Shown: positions 1 to 7,973 of the stretch, one piece after another | How the letters are laid out: each line of letters opens with the position of its first letter | Numbering within the stretch: position 1 is the stretch's first letter | Assembly (NCBI RefSeq): GCF_017592555.1 | Contig: NZ_JAGFNS010000010.1 | Location: forward strand, 79,545-143,544 | Origin: Actinoplanes flavus | Lineage (GTDB): Bacteria; Actinomycetota; Actinomycetes; Mycobacteriales; Micromonosporaceae | DNA: 64,000 nt | Reading direction: 5' to 3' | Notes under the pieces: model-generated | Database searches by the model: none | Told to the model about the DNA's origin: nothing | Seen by the model: the letters and a program-made list of their open reading frames with translations, nothing else | Program-made: the position numbers and the translations under genes

Positions 1-84
1 CTATCCCCGGCGTGAGACTTGGTATTCATCCATCGAGCGTGGTTACCGTCGGGCCGTCCCGCGTACGGCGGGCACTGTGGACGG

Positions 85-237
85 ACCGCCGAATCCTGCC
101 GCCGCCCACGGACACGAATCGACGGCAGGAGCGGGGGACCCACTTTTTCCGGCGCGCCGGGCGCGCCTCGGGGTGAAGCCGTGCGTGAAACGGCCGGGCC
201 ACTCTGCCCGAACCCGACAGCTCACCTCGCAGGCGTG
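85..237 (+). promoter_or_regulatory. c-di-AMP riboswitch (ydaO-yuaA type)
   Basis: The leader of the rpf-like gene carries the conserved ydaO blocks in the right order: GCGGGGGACCCA (about 138-151), GGGGTGAA (about 169-176), and ACTCTGCCCGAACCCG, then CAGCTCACCTCGCAGGCGT (about 201-236). The 5' CCGCC near 86-90 can pair with GGCGT at the 3' edge to close the element. This riboswitch class binds cyclic di-AMP and, in actinobacteria, typically precedes cell-wall hydrolase genes of the Rpf/NlpC type and switches them off at high ligand. The element ends directly before the Shine-Dalgarno sequence (237-242), so control could be at translation or by early termination. The stem boundaries are my estimate. 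Confidence 0.9.
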
Positions 238-248
238 GAGGATCATCC

Positions 249-800
249 ATGTCTCGGATCGGTAGACGAACGCGCCTTGCCCTCGGTCTGGTGACCGCCG
301 GGGTGACCGGAGCCGGCGTCCTGCTCGGCCCGGCGGCACCGGCTCAGGCCGCGGCCCGCCAGGTCAACTGGGATGTCATCGCCAAGTGCGAGTCCGGCGG
401 ACGGTGGCACATCAACACCGGGAACGGGTATTACGGCGGCCTGCAGTTCAGCCGCAGCACGTGGAAGGCGAACGGCGGCGGCAAGTACGCGCCGACCGCC
501 GACAGGGCCAGCAAGGCCGAGCAGATCGCGATCGCCGAGAAGCTCCACCGCAAGCGCGGCCTGAGCCCGTGGCCGCACTGCGGGAGGAAGCCCGGCGTCT
601 ACAAGAAGACGACCAGCGCGAAGAAGCCCACCGCGAAGAAGCCGAGCGGAAGGACCTATGTGGTCCGATCCGGCGACACCCTCGCCTCGATCGCGCGCAC
701 CTTCAAGGTCAAAGGCGGTTGGCGTACGCTCTACGCGCTCAACAAGGACCGCATCTCGAACCCGGGCCTGATCTTCGTGGGCCAACGGATCCGCCTCTGA
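249..800 (+). CDS. Secreted Rpf-like transglycosylase with C-terminal LysM
   Basis: This 183-residue secreted muralytic enzyme is expected to cleave peptidoglycan glycan strands, as resuscitation-promoting factors do during spore germination and regrowth. Residues 1-36 form a signal peptide (RIGRR basic start, hydrophobic core, AQA-A cleavage site). Residues 38-112 are the transglycosylase-like domain, with NWDVIAKCESGG containing the catalytic Glu48, then YYGGLQFSRSTW and the closing WPHCG. A Lys/Ala/Pro-rich linker (about 115-137) leads to a LysM domain (138-183, YVVRSGDTLASIA...FVGQRIRL) that holds the enzyme to the wall. The ATG follows GGAGGA at 237-242. The c-di-AMP riboswitch just upstream fits this family. 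A strong hairpin follows the stop codon. Confidence 0.93.
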   Translation: MSRIGRRTRLALGLVTAGVTGAGVLLGPAAPAQAAARQVNWDVIAKCESGGRWHINTGNGYYGGLQFSRSTWKANGGGKYAPTADRASKAEQIAIAEKLHRKRGLSPWPHCGRKPGVYKKTTSAKKPTAKKPSGRTYVVRSGDTLASIARTFKVKGGWRTLYALNKDRISNPGLIFVGQRIRL

Positions 801-810
801 ACCGCGGGAA

Positions 811-844
811 CCCGGCGGGCACGGGACGCCCCGTTCCCGCCGGG
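811..844 (+). terminator. Hairpin terminator after rpf-like gene
   Basis: CCCGGCGGG (811-819) pairs with CCCGCCGGG (836-844), with a nested CGGG/CCCG pair in the loop. There is no U tract, which is common for GC-rich actinobacterial terminators. It starts 10 bp after the stop codon at 800. Confidence 0.6.
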
Positions 845-921
845 AATCCGGCTCGCGGAAAAGTGTCGTACCCCCTCGGTAGCGTCCTCAGAGACAGAGA
901 GAGTGCTGCTGGGGAGGCCGG

Positions 922-1239
922 ATGTACCGTCAGGGCGATGTGCTGATCATCCCGGTGCCGGAGGGCGACGTTCCGGCCTGTGCGCCGGTGCCACGTGACC
1001 GGCGCGGGCGGATGGTGCTGGCCCGGGGTGAGGCGACCGGTCACGCGCACGTGGTCGGTGGGCCGGGTCTCGAGCTGCTCGCCGACCTCGACGATCCGGA
1101 GCGGATGTTCCTCGAGGTCCCGGCGCACGGCCGGGTCACCCACGAGGAGCACGGCCCGATCCCGCTGCCCGCCGGGCGTTACCGGGTGGTGCGCCAGCGG
1201 GAGTACATCCCCGGCGCCTTCCGGCCGGTGGCGGACTGA
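922..1239 (+). CDS. Small conserved protein upstream of DUF6745 gene
   Basis: This 105-residue protein begins MYRQGDVLIIPVPEG and has no signal peptide or membrane segment. It is predicted to be mainly beta strand, with a glycine-rich middle (GEATGHAHVVGGPG) and a basic C-terminal strand (LPAGRYRVVRQREYIPG). I recognise the MYRQGDVLI start as a conserved actinobacterial family next to DUF6745 genes, but no function is known to me. The stop at 1239 lies 10 bp before the GTG of the next gene, so the two are almost certainly co-transcribed and probably act together. The ATG follows GGGGAGG at about 911-917. Confidence 0.8.
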   Translation: MYRQGDVLIIPVPEGDVPACAPVPRDRRGRMVLARGEATGHAHVVGGPGLELLADLDDPERMFLEVPAHGRVTHEEHGPIPLPAGRYRVVRQREYIPGAFRPVAD

Positions 1240-1249
1240 GGGGGCGACG

Positions 1250-2398
1250 GTGCGACTGACACACACGCAGGAGTCGATGGCCGCGGCGATCGAGGACCAG
1301 TGGCTGGCCGCGGCGATGGAAACCGGCCCCGCCGACCGGGCGGCCACCGAGGAGGGTGTCCGGGAGGCCTACCGTCTGGCCGGCGCCGAGCCACCCGAGC
1401 GAATCCTCTGGTTCGCCTCGCCCCGCGCGGCCGCGGCCGCCGCGGCGTTGCTCTCCGGGGCGGTCGAGCCGGCCCCGGAAGCCCCAGGCCCGCAGTGGCT
1501 GGCCGAAGTCCAGGCCGAGCTGCGCCGTCGAGGGTGGACACCGGGGGAGAGCGCGGGCCGTTCGCTGCGCGGCCTCGTGCGGACGGCACCGTGGGCGGCC
1601 GCCCGCAAGGCCGCTCTCGCCGCGCTCGGCGCCGACGGCTGGTCCCAGCTGAGCGCCGCGGCCGGGCGCCGGTCCTGGCCCCTGGTGATGGACATGGTCG
1701 CGGGCCGGCTGCGGTCCCGGCTGAGTGAGGACCTGGCCACCGAACTGCCCGGCGCCGGGCCGGCGGTGCTCGACGCCGTCTACGGCCAGCACGACGGGAC
1801 CTGGCTGAGCACGTTCGAGGCGGCGGCCAAGGTGAGTCCCGGGGCAGACCTGATGACCGGCCTCGCCGGGCTCGCCCGGGTGGCCCGGCACAGCGGCTGG
1901 TGGTGGGCGTTCGAACGGGTCGCGGTGCTCTCCGAGCGCCCGGTCACCCTGGCCCGGGACAACGTCGGGCGGCTGCACCGCGGCGAGGGCCCGGCCATGG
2001 AGTTCGCCGACGGTTACGGTCTGTGGGCCTGGCGCGGCATGCCGATCCCGTCCGACCTGGCCGCCGAGCTGCCGTCGCTGACCGTCGACCGGGTCCGCCA
2101 GGAGACGAACGCCGAGATCCGCCGCGTGATGCTGGAGCACTTCGGCTACGAGCGCTACCTGAGCGAGGCCGGCGCCCGAAAGGTCGGCACCGACGAGACC
2201 GGCACCCTGTGGCGGCTCGACCTGCGCGACGACGAGCCGCTGGTGATGGTCGAGGTGATCAACTCGACCCCGGAACCGGACGGCACGAGCCGCGTCTACT
2301 GGCTGCGCGTCCCACCCGAGACCCGCACGGCCCGCGAGGGTGTGGCATGGACGTTCGGCCTGACCGAGAAGGAGTACCAACCCTTGATCCAGACCTGA
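1250..2398 (+). CDS. DUF6745 domain protein
   Basis: A 382-residue cytoplasmic protein of unknown function. The GTG at 1250 is chosen because GAGGGGG (1238-1244) lies just upstream and the conserved protein begins near there; the frame stays open further upstream, but that part overlaps the previous gene. Family hallmarks are ERILWFASPRAAA near residue 48, an Ala/Trp-rich helical middle, and the C-terminal block VMVEVINSTPEPDG then RVPPETRTAREGVAWTFGLTEKEY, which ends DUF6745 proteins. I see no catalytic motif or membrane segment. It is the second gene of a two-gene operon with the MYRQGDVLI protein. Domain identity is confident; the role is unknown. Confidence 0.82.
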   Translation: MRLTHTQESMAAAIEDQWLAAAMETGPADRAATEEGVREAYRLAGAEPPERILWFASPRAAAAAAALLSGAVEPAPEAPGPQWLAEVQAELRRRGWTPGESAGRSLRGLVRTAPWAAARKAALAALGADGWSQLSAAAGRRSWPLVMDMVAGRLRSRLSEDLATELPGAGPAVLDAVYGQHDGTWLSTFEAAAKVSPGADLMTGLAGLARVARHSGWWWAFERVAVLSERPVTLARDNVGRLHRGEGPAMEFADGYGLWAWRGMPIPSDLAAELPSLTVDRVRQETNAEIRRVMLEHFGYERYLSEAGARKVGTDETGTLWRLDLRDDEPLVMVEVINSTPEPDGTSRVYWLRVPPETRTAREGVAWTFGLTEKEYQPLIQT

Positions 2399-2982
2399 CC
2401 CCACCCCGGCCCACCTTCGTGGACTGGATCACGAGCATGGGAGCCGACCCGTGAGCAGCAGGGTCACCGTTGTCTACGCCAACCAACAGCCACCCGAAGC
2501 CGGGCCTTCGATGCGTTGACCCTGTCGACATTCCTGGGGCACCAGCAGCGAATCAGCCTGATAGCCGGTGGCTCGCCGCGGATCCATTGACGGACGGTGG
2601 CGTCGGCTGCTTCCCGGCCCTGAATTTATGAACAGCGCGGTTCGTGGTCGTCGACGCCGTCTGCCACTTACCGGAACTCATGCGCGCTGGTCACACCGCC
2701 GCTGCCGCTGGCAGTGCGCCGACCCAGGTGAACAGCCGCCATGCCAGCACGGGAACCCCGACGACGAGAACAAGCGGCCCCTCCGCATGGCTCAGTAGCC
2801 CCAGAACCGAGGTCCCGGACACCGCCGCCCGACCCGCCACCACACCCACTCTCCGGGCTTCAACCGGCAGTGTGATCCACTCCTGCCGATGGCGTGCCCA
2901 CCATGACCATCGGCAACCGCGGCGATGGTGCAGCTGTTGGCGGGTCCCAGCTGCCGACGACCGAGCGTCCATCCTCGGTCGA
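2399..2982. other. 584-bp stretch without a convincing gene
   Basis: Open frames here (for example 2691-3038 on the minus strand) have atypical composition and no recognisable motif, and third-position GC bias is weaker than in the real neighbours. It starts with the 3' flank of the DUF6745 gene. I see no strong hairpin, repeat or RNA gene. Confidence 0.4.
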
Positions 2983-3225
2983 ATGAGGGCCATGCAACCG
3001 AGCGGCACGGGATCGTCCCCCGACCGTTTCCGGCTCACGGTCGACGGTGATGTCTTCGACGTCGCGACACAGCCAGGCGCGTATCACTACACCCGACTCA
3101 CCGGCCCTGCGCCAGGCCATGGGTCCACCAGCCGACAACAGCCGAACGCGTCAATGTTTCTCGACATGGTGGACCCCTCGACCGGCTACATCGAGGACGA
3201 CGGCCAGGACACCCCCGACCAGTGA
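2983..3225 (+). CDS. Small hypothetical protein (FRLTVDGDVFDV family)
   Basis: An 80-residue soluble protein with starts at 2983 or 2992. Its core, FRLTVDGDVFDVATQPGAYHYTRLTG, followed by FLDMVDPSTGYIEDD, matches a small actinobacterial family I recognise by pattern, usually about 80-110 residues, of unknown function. The frame is open back to 2644, but that upstream part (Thr/Ala/Pro-rich) does not look coding. The segment between the two conserved blocks (GHGSTSRQQPNASM) looks shortened compared with what I remember, so mild decay is possible. It stands alone on the plus strand between two poor regions. Confidence 0.55.
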   Translation: MRAMQPSGTGSSPDRFRLTVDGDVFDVATQPGAYHYTRLTGPAPGHGSTSRQQPNASMFLDMVDPSTGYIEDDGQDTPDQ

Positions 3226-3430
3226 TTCCGAAAGTGCTTCCCACAGCCGAGCCACTTCGCGGACATCCCCTTCGCCCATGCCGCGATCCGAACGCTACGC
3301 GTGCCATCTCCGACCGGTGGGTTGGACACTCCTTTGCCGATGTGAGTCCGTCATGACTACCAGTCGGCACGGCAGGCAGCTCGACCCTCCCTGCCAGTTC
3401 GCCATGGCGAAAGCCGAGCGGCTGCTCCAT

Positions 3431-3988
3431 TCAGCCAATACGACGGAGAAGCCCTCGACTCGGCACCCACCGCAGCTCTTCCGCTTCGCCAGGGTCGGTG
3501 AAAACCAGTACGGATTCGTCGAGGCGACGCCATTCGAGTCCACCCGACCAGTCTTCGTACGACTCTCCCGCGACGAGCAGCAGTTCACGGTCTGCTATTC
3601 GCAATCTCACCTCCGCGAGAACGTCATCATCGAGGTAGACCTCTACCTCCCGGATCGGGCCTGTGGGGAGTTCGGTCAGAGCCCGACGCCGGTAGCCGCG
3701 GCTCCAGTCGTCTCCCTCGCAAACCGCTCCGGCGTTTGCCCACAGGCCGAACGACAGGTCGTTCTGGTAGGTAGTGATGTTGACAGCAGTACCGTCAGGC
3801 CTCACCGCGTCGAGTGCGAGAAGCTGCAGACAAGGCACGTCAGCGCCGTTGTACTCCGGCGTTCCCTCGTCGCCGCCACGCACCGCCATCTCCACGCCGT
3901 GCCACGAAACAACGGCCTGATCCCGCATCGCCAGAAACGTGGCCGTCTGGTCATGCAACCAGTCACTGATCATCGACACAGTTTGCAT
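3431..3988 (-). CDS. Hypothetical soluble protein
   Basis: A 185-residue acidic protein without signal peptide or membrane segments. It reads as genuine coding sequence (SMISDWLHDQTATFLAMRDQ, then EVYLDDDVLAEVRLRIADREL, then ESVLVFTDPGEAEELRWV), but I recognise no family. The ATG at 3988 is preferred; a TTG at 4027 would add 13 residues. It shares strand with the disrupted gene at 4123-4698, 134 bp upstream, and the pair may once have been an operon. GC content is lower than in the large operons of this window, which fits an accessory region. Confidence 0.65.
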   Translation of the reverse strand: MQTVSMISDWLHDQTATFLAMRDQAVVSWHGVEMAVRGGDEGTPEYNGADVPCLQLLALDAVRPDGTAVNITTYQNDLSFGLWANAGAVCEGDDWSRGYRRRALTELPTGPIREVEVYLDDDVLAEVRLRIADRELLLVAGESYEDWSGGLEWRRLDESVLVFTDPGEAEELRWVPSRGLLRRIG

Positions 3989-4122
3989 GTTGCGACGTTC
4001 GACCTCGACTAGATTCTGAGCCGGCAACCGCCCTCATTTGCCGCTGACCGCGAGTGGTGGCTACAGGCGGTAGCCCACGCGCTCGGATGCTGCGGTGGTG
4101 GCGCGCTGACGCTGGTGGTCGA

Positions 4123-4698
4123 TTACCGCAGGGGACGCACACCTGCCAGTTCTCGGATCATGCTGATCAGTTCAGCAGCTCTGGGACCGCGTTGCTGCAA
4201 TACCGCCTTGAGGTGTTGCTGCGCATTGCTGCCGGCAAATTGCATACTTGCTGGTCCTGCCGTGAGGGTTATGCCCACGTAGGCGCGCCGTTGGTCGGTC
4301 GTCTCCACCAACTCACCGTCGGCAGTCAGCCCTCAAGAGTGTTGGCGCCAAAGTTGGTCATTAGAGAGCGCGTATCCCGTGCCAATCGACTCGAAGGTCC
4401 CGTCGATCCAGCAGGCTGCGACGTTGCGGTGGCATTCGCCAGGCTCGCCCGGAAACTGACGAACATGCCGGCTCATGGAGACCCCTCCGGCGAGGAGGGC
4501 TTCGAGGTCCGTTTCGGGGCCACGAGGCGGTACAACGAGGGAACCACCGAGGGACAACAGGGTCCGACACCAACTGCGCCAGCGTTCCCCGTATCCCGCG
4601 TCCACGTCGTCGTAAGCATCAACCCGAGCCCGGTAGAGCGCCAGCAAGCGCTCATGCTCGTCGAGGGGTATCTCCACAGGCGGAGGATAGCGTTGCAT
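4123..4698 (-). pseudogene. Hypothetical gene interrupted by an in-frame TGA
   Basis: From the ATG at 4698 the frame encodes a soluble protein (MQRYPPPVEIPLDEHERLL... then GECHRNVAACWIDGTFESIG... then GYALSNDQLWRQHS), stops at TGA 4333-4335, and continues in the same frame with GLTADGELVETTDQRRAYVG and on to 4123. Sequence on both sides of the stop reads like one conserved actinobacterial hypothetical family, in which I expect Trp (TGG) at this place (RQHSWGL). A single G-to-A change explains it. The full product would be 191 codons. As it stands, only a 121-residue N-terminal piece is made, unless the tail is started internally at TTG 4311 or the stop is read through. Function unknown. Confidence 0.75.
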
Positions 4699-4834
4699 GA
4701 TCACACGTCCTCTTCTGCCGCTGCCCGCGCTCCGGCTGGCCTTCACGTTAAAGCCGACCTTCGGCGCTGCCGATGGTCGCCCAGCGGGGTGCGGCAAGGT
4801 CGTACTCTCAGGAGCCCGATCGCAGGAGGCATGA

Positions 4835-5038
4835 ATGGGATTGTCAGGCCGGGCCTGCCCTGACTGTGGTCGCAGTGTCCGTGAGCCGTTCGAGAAGACG
4901 GTCACTGGGCGCGAGGTGTGCCCGGACTGCGCGAATGCCCTGTTCATGGGCTCGGCAGCAGGTGTGATCACCGGAGATGTCGGGTCCGGCTACGGGGTTT
5001 GGGCGATGCTCATGTGCAAGATTCGGCGCTCCGGCTGA
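4835..5038 (+). CDS. Small double-CXXC zinc-ribbon-like protein
   Basis: A 67-residue protein with CPDCG (residues 8-12) and CPDCA (about 29-33) around a FEKTVTGREV loop. This is the pattern of a small zinc ribbon in which four cysteines hold one Zn2+. The tail AAGVITGDVGSGYGVWAML is glycine-rich and hydrophobic. It starts 136 bp from the divergent pseudogene at 4698. No partner gene suggests a role; nucleic-acid or protein binding is only an inference from the fold. Confidence 0.65.
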   Translation: MGLSGRACPDCGRSVREPFEKTVTGREVCPDCANALFMGSAAGVITGDVGSGYGVWAMLMCKIRRSG

Positions 5039-5201
5039 GCGGGCCGGGATCTCTTCTTGGCGGCACTGTCACAACGCGATCGCGAGATGAACTCTCCTGC
5101 CGCCGGTCGTGCGAGGTGTGGCGGGTGTAGTCGTCGTGGTCGGTACGTTTCGGTTGCCGGCCGAGCGTGGGCTGCCCGGATCGGGCTGCGATCATGGCGG
5201 G

Positions 5202-6083
5202 GTGACGTCGGTGCCGGAAAGCATGCCGTTCCGGTGGGATCTGATCACGCCGGATCAGCTGGGATCGTTGCTCGACGGTACCGCGACTCCGGACCTGTGG
5301 TTCCTCGACGATCTCGTGGCGTGTACCGGGAAGGTGCTGGCCCGTAGCCGCAACGGGGATCTGTTCTTCGTGGGCAGGTCCTTGGACTCGATGTTCGACC
5401 TGCTCGGCGGCGTGTTCAGCGGCCCATCCGGGGTGCAACGGCTCTACCGGCTGCCGTTGTCGTTTCAACGTCCGGGGATCGGATCCGGCCGGCGCTGGCG
5501 TCGTCGTCCGTTGACACCCGCTGAGGTGGCGCAGGGCCGCCGGTTTCTGGAGACGGTCGGTTTGACGCCGTACGCGCTGGCGCGCCGGGACCGCCCGGCG
5601 GTCCTGGTCGATGTCGTTTACGAGGGCGAGACGTTCACCGAGTTGTTCACGCTGATCCGGGACTGGATCGAGCAGGAACGCGAGCCGTGGTCGGTCGTCC
5701 GCCGCAAGCTGTCCTTCGTCGGGGTCACCATCCGCCGCAAGACCAGTCCGAACACCGAGCGGTGGCATCAGCACGCCGCCTGGACCCGCACGCTGCCCGC
5801 GTCCGCGGTGGCCAACGTGTCACTCGACCCGGGAGTCTGGTCGTACTTCGGGGATCACCAGGTGAAGCTGACCCGTTCGTTACGCCCTGACCTGTGGACC
5901 GCCGCGGCTGAAGGCCCCGGCCGGGACGAGCGCACTCGGCAGGCCCTCGTCGAGGCAGCGGCACTGGTCGCCTACGGTCGCAGCCCGGCCGGCCGGCAAG
6001 CCGTCGCCCGTGCCATCGGCCGCGATCCCGCGCTCAGCCAGTCGTGGCTACGTAGCCTGGTCACGAGCCTGACCACAGGTTGA
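5202..6083 (+). CDS. Hypothetical protein, about 293 residues
   Basis: A soluble protein starting at GTG 5202 (VTSVPESMPFRW); the ATG at 5223 is an alternative. The upstream extension to 5109 has no conserved look. Distinct blocks are LWFLDDLVACTGKVLARS, DLFFVGRSLDSMFDLLGG (about residues 60-77), SFVGVTIRRKTSPNTERWHQH and a C-terminal helical part. The DLFFVGRSLDSMFDLL block reads like a conserved actinobacterial hypothetical family. I cannot assign an activity. It is monocistronic: more than 150 bp separates it from either neighbour. Confidence 0.75.
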   Translation: MTSVPESMPFRWDLITPDQLGSLLDGTATPDLWFLDDLVACTGKVLARSRNGDLFFVGRSLDSMFDLLGGVFSGPSGVQRLYRLPLSFQRPGIGSGRRWRRRPLTPAEVAQGRRFLETVGLTPYALARRDRPAVLVDVVYEGETFTELFTLIRDWIEQEREPWSVVRRKLSFVGVTIRRKTSPNTERWHQHAAWTRTLPASAVANVSLDPGVWSYFGDHQVKLTRSLRPDLWTAAAEGPGRDERTRQALVEAAALVAYGRSPAGRQAVARAIGRDPALSQSWLRSLVTSLTTG

Positions 6084-6294
6084 GTTCCGGCTACCCGCCG
6101 GCCGCCGCCGGCATTGACGGATACGCGGATTCGCCGCCGAGGCGAGCGCTTGACGCCCCGAGCAGTCACGTCGCGTAACCGTCGGACTGCCTCGGTTGAT
6201 GCACGCTCGTGCCGATGACAGCGCACTCGCGTCTACTCAAGCCTTCGGTCGCCAGATTGGAATGGGGTGAACTTCGTTCTCTATGCTCAGGAGC

Positions 6295-6462
6295 ATGAAT
6301 GAGCCCAACCGACCGGATCCAGACGACAGCGAGCACGGCGCTGCCGCCCCTGCCAGGCTACCAGTTGCCGAGGCGGCAGCAGCGAGTCCGTGGGCGCTGA
6401 CCGCACTTGCGGTTGGCGCCATCGCAAGCGTGGTGCTCGGGCGGAGGCGCGCCAAAGCTTGA
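6295..6462 (+). CDS. 55-residue single-pass membrane protein
   Basis: A small frame with ATG at 6295 and TGA at 6460-6462. An acidic N-terminus (MNEPNRPDPDDSEHG) and Ala-rich linker lead to one hydrophobic segment (about residues 33-48, PWALTALAVGAIASVV) and a basic end (LGRRRAKA). That charge pattern predicts N-out, C-in insertion. CAGGAG at 6289-6293 is close to the ATG. The composition suits a real small membrane protein; there is no family match that I know. Confidence 0.5.
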   Translation: MNEPNRPDPDDSEHGAAAPARLPVAEAAAASPWALTALAVGAIASVVLGRRRAKA

Positions 6463-6540
6463 CCATCATCGGGCGGCGAGTGCACGGCGCACCGAGATTC
6501 GGAGCAGCGTCGCCGTCTGCCTTGGCCGCGATCAGCGCGG

Positions 6541-6833
6541 TCAATCGGTTGGAGAGTCTCGACTGGCATGCCACCATGCGACCAGTTGCTCCGCCGTTGC
6601 CATGGTCGAGGCTACGTCCGCGGACATACCGAAGTGGCCAGCGACCTCTGCATCCAGCCATTCCCCGATCGCAGCCGCATCCGCTCGCTTTGAGCGACGA
6701 CCATCATCGCAACGGTTCCGGCGGCGGTCTTGGCATCCCGTGCGAACACGTACTGCGCCCCGTCGACGGTGATCTGTCGTGCCTACTTCTTCTTGGACGG
6801 CGTAGCGGGGTGGAAGACCGGATGGTGAAACAT
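6541..6833 (-). pseudogene. Possible remnant of a small gene (stop plus frameshift)
   Basis: On the minus strand a frame from ATG 6833 meets TAG at 6783-6785, continues in frame as ARQITVDGAQYVFARDAKTAAGT, and then the protein-like signal moves to another frame: IGEWLDAEVAGHFGMSADVA and TAEQLVAWWHASRDSPTD, ending at TGA 6541-6543. Both segments look like fragments of one small soluble protein broken by one stop and one frameshift near 6680-6700. This is pattern reading without a known family, so confidence is low. Otherwise the 399 bp between 6463 and 6861 hold nothing I can support. Confidence 0.3.
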
Positions 6834-6861
6834 CTGCGTAGCCCAGACGCGGGCGCGACGC

Positions 6862-7068
6862 TCAGGATTTGCCGCGGTCATTCGCTCGCGCGATGACGAC
6901 GACGCCGGCGGTCACACCCAGAGCCGCACCCAGCGCGACACCGAGACCGATGTTGTTGAGCAGGATCCCGGCGACGACGCCGAAGGCAGCGCCAAAGGCG
7001 ACCCAGACCCCGATATTTGACCAGATCCCGAGATTTGCGGCACCTCGAGGCTTGTCGTTGCTCGTCAT
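6862..7068 (-). CDS. Small two-TM glycine-zipper membrane protein
   Basis: A 68-residue protein starting at ATG 7068, with GGGAGAGA at about 7073-7080 as ribosome binding site. Two hydrophobic segments (about residues 19-37 and 41-60) are rich in small residues (FGAAFGVVAG, LGVALGAALGVTAG), so the helices can pack tightly. Polar ends MTSNDKPRG and RANDRGKS flank them. The family is often present as a small actinobacterial membrane protein of unknown role. The frame is open upstream to 7416, but that part is proline/arginine-rich noise. Confidence 0.7.
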   Translation of the reverse strand: MTSNDKPRGAANLGIWSNIGVWVAFGAAFGVVAGILLNNIGLGVALGAALGVTAGVVVIARANDRGKS

Positions 7069-7277
7069 CGGATCTCTCCCAGGACGTCGAGCGGGCAGGT
7101 AGACGATCCAGCGGCCCACCGTGGCGAATGCGCCACCGTCACTTCTCCACAAGCTATCACCCGGCATCAATCGGCAAGTCCTCGTCGAGGAGCCGGCCTC
7201 GTCCGGATCTGCCGCATCAAGGGTGTCTGCACCAGGCCGAGCCCGTCGTCGGCTGCGGCGGTGTGCCGGGACGGGGT

Positions 7278-7856
7278 TCAGGAGACGCCCGAAGGATCGT
7301 CGGACTCGGGCCGGAATACCTGCTTGCCGGTCACGTCGACGGTGAGGAGGCCCGGTAGCCGGAGGTCGGCCCAGAAGGCACCCGGGTCCGCGAGGGCGAC
7401 CGTCGTAGTCAGCCACAGGGTCATGGCCATGCCGTGGCTCGCGATGACCAGCGGTCGCCCATCCGCCCGAGCAGTCCAGAATCTCACTCCTTCAGCGAAG
7501 CGGGCCACTACCTGGTCACGGGGCTCCCAGCCTGTGTGGTCCGTGCCGGTCACATACGCGCGCCGACGTGCCTGGAAATCGCCCTCGTACGGCTCGTCGC
7601 GGGTCACCTCGTTGAACCTCTTGTCGGTGTACACCGATCCGGCCTGCTCCAACGTCTGCCGTGCCTTCGGCTCCCGGCTCGCGAGCAGCAGGGCGTCGGC
7701 CGGCAACGCCCGCGCGAGCGCTCTCGCCTCGCACCAGCCCTTGAGGGCGAGTACGACCCTCGGCAGCCCCAGGGCCGGAACGCTCGATAGCAGGACGCCG
7801 GACCCACTCAACTGCCGCCGATAGTGCGCCGGGCCACCGGACTCGAACCGGTTCAT
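7278..7856 (-). CDS. Histidine-phosphatase-like protein, active-site His lost
   Basis: A 192-residue protein related to the phosphoglycerate-mutase/histidine-phosphatase superfamily. The later motifs are visible: EARALARALPADALLLASREPKARQT (the usual S-x-x-x-R-A-x-QT region, residues about 43-68) and LVIASHGMAM (residues about 141-150), holding the second catalytic His. The first catalytic motif, normally LLVRHG or LLVRHA before a Pro-Ala stretch, appears as VLLSSVPALG, so the phosphorylated His and its Arg are replaced by two Ser. The product is probably catalytically dead or a decaying gene. The start at 7856 lies inside a tRNA-like fold on the same strand (see that entry), so the true 5' end is uncertain. 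Confidence 0.6.
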   Translation of the reverse strand: MNRFESGGPAHYRRQLSGSGVLLSSVPALGLPRVVLALKGWCEARALARALPADALLLASREPKARQTLEQAGSVYTDKRFNEVTRDEPYEGDFQARRRAYVTGTDHTGWEPRDQVVARFAEGVRFWTARADGRPLVIASHGMAMTLWLTTTVALADPGAFWADLRLPGLLTVDVTGKQVFRPESDDPSGVS

Positions 7857-7905
7857 TCCGGACTGCTCAGGTGCTCAGCGTCGCTGGAATGAGGCTTGGC
7901 CCGGC
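7828..7905 (-). other. tRNA-like three-stem fold at the 5' end of the phosphatase-like gene
   Basis: On the minus strand GCCGGGCC (7905-7898) pairs with GGCCCGGC (7835-7828), eight perfect base pairs. Inside it, TCATTCC (7892-7886) pairs with GGAATGA (7859-7853), followed at once by a perfect tRNA-type T arm: ACCGG, loop TTCGAGT, CCGGT (7852-7836). The distance between the outer strands is that of a tRNA (76 nt from 7904 to 7829), and the T arm directly abuts the acceptor-like strand. However, there is no D arm and no 5-bp anticodon stem with a 7-nt loop. It may be a tRNA relic, an attachment-site remnant, or a structured leader. Confidence 0.45.
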
Positions 7906-7973
7906 CCTACGTGTCGGCGATCGAGATGGCCGTGACCCGGGCGGACGAATTGTCGGCACCCGCGGCGGGTTGT

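Noticed and set aside
239..251. GGATCATCC before rpf as another regulon box
   Set aside because: It lacks the N5 spacer and second arm, and is explained by the ribosome binding site. A similar GGATCATCC near 33,098 also lacks the second arm.
2691..3038. Minus-strand 115-residue frame with a hydrophobic C-terminus
   Set aside because: It overlaps the plus-strand FRLTVDGDVFDV gene; the codon pattern is poor and no ribosome binding site is seen.
7829..7904. Ordinary tRNA on the minus strand
   Set aside because: The D arm and the 5-bp anticodon stem with 7-nt loop are absent, so I list it only as a tRNA-like fold.
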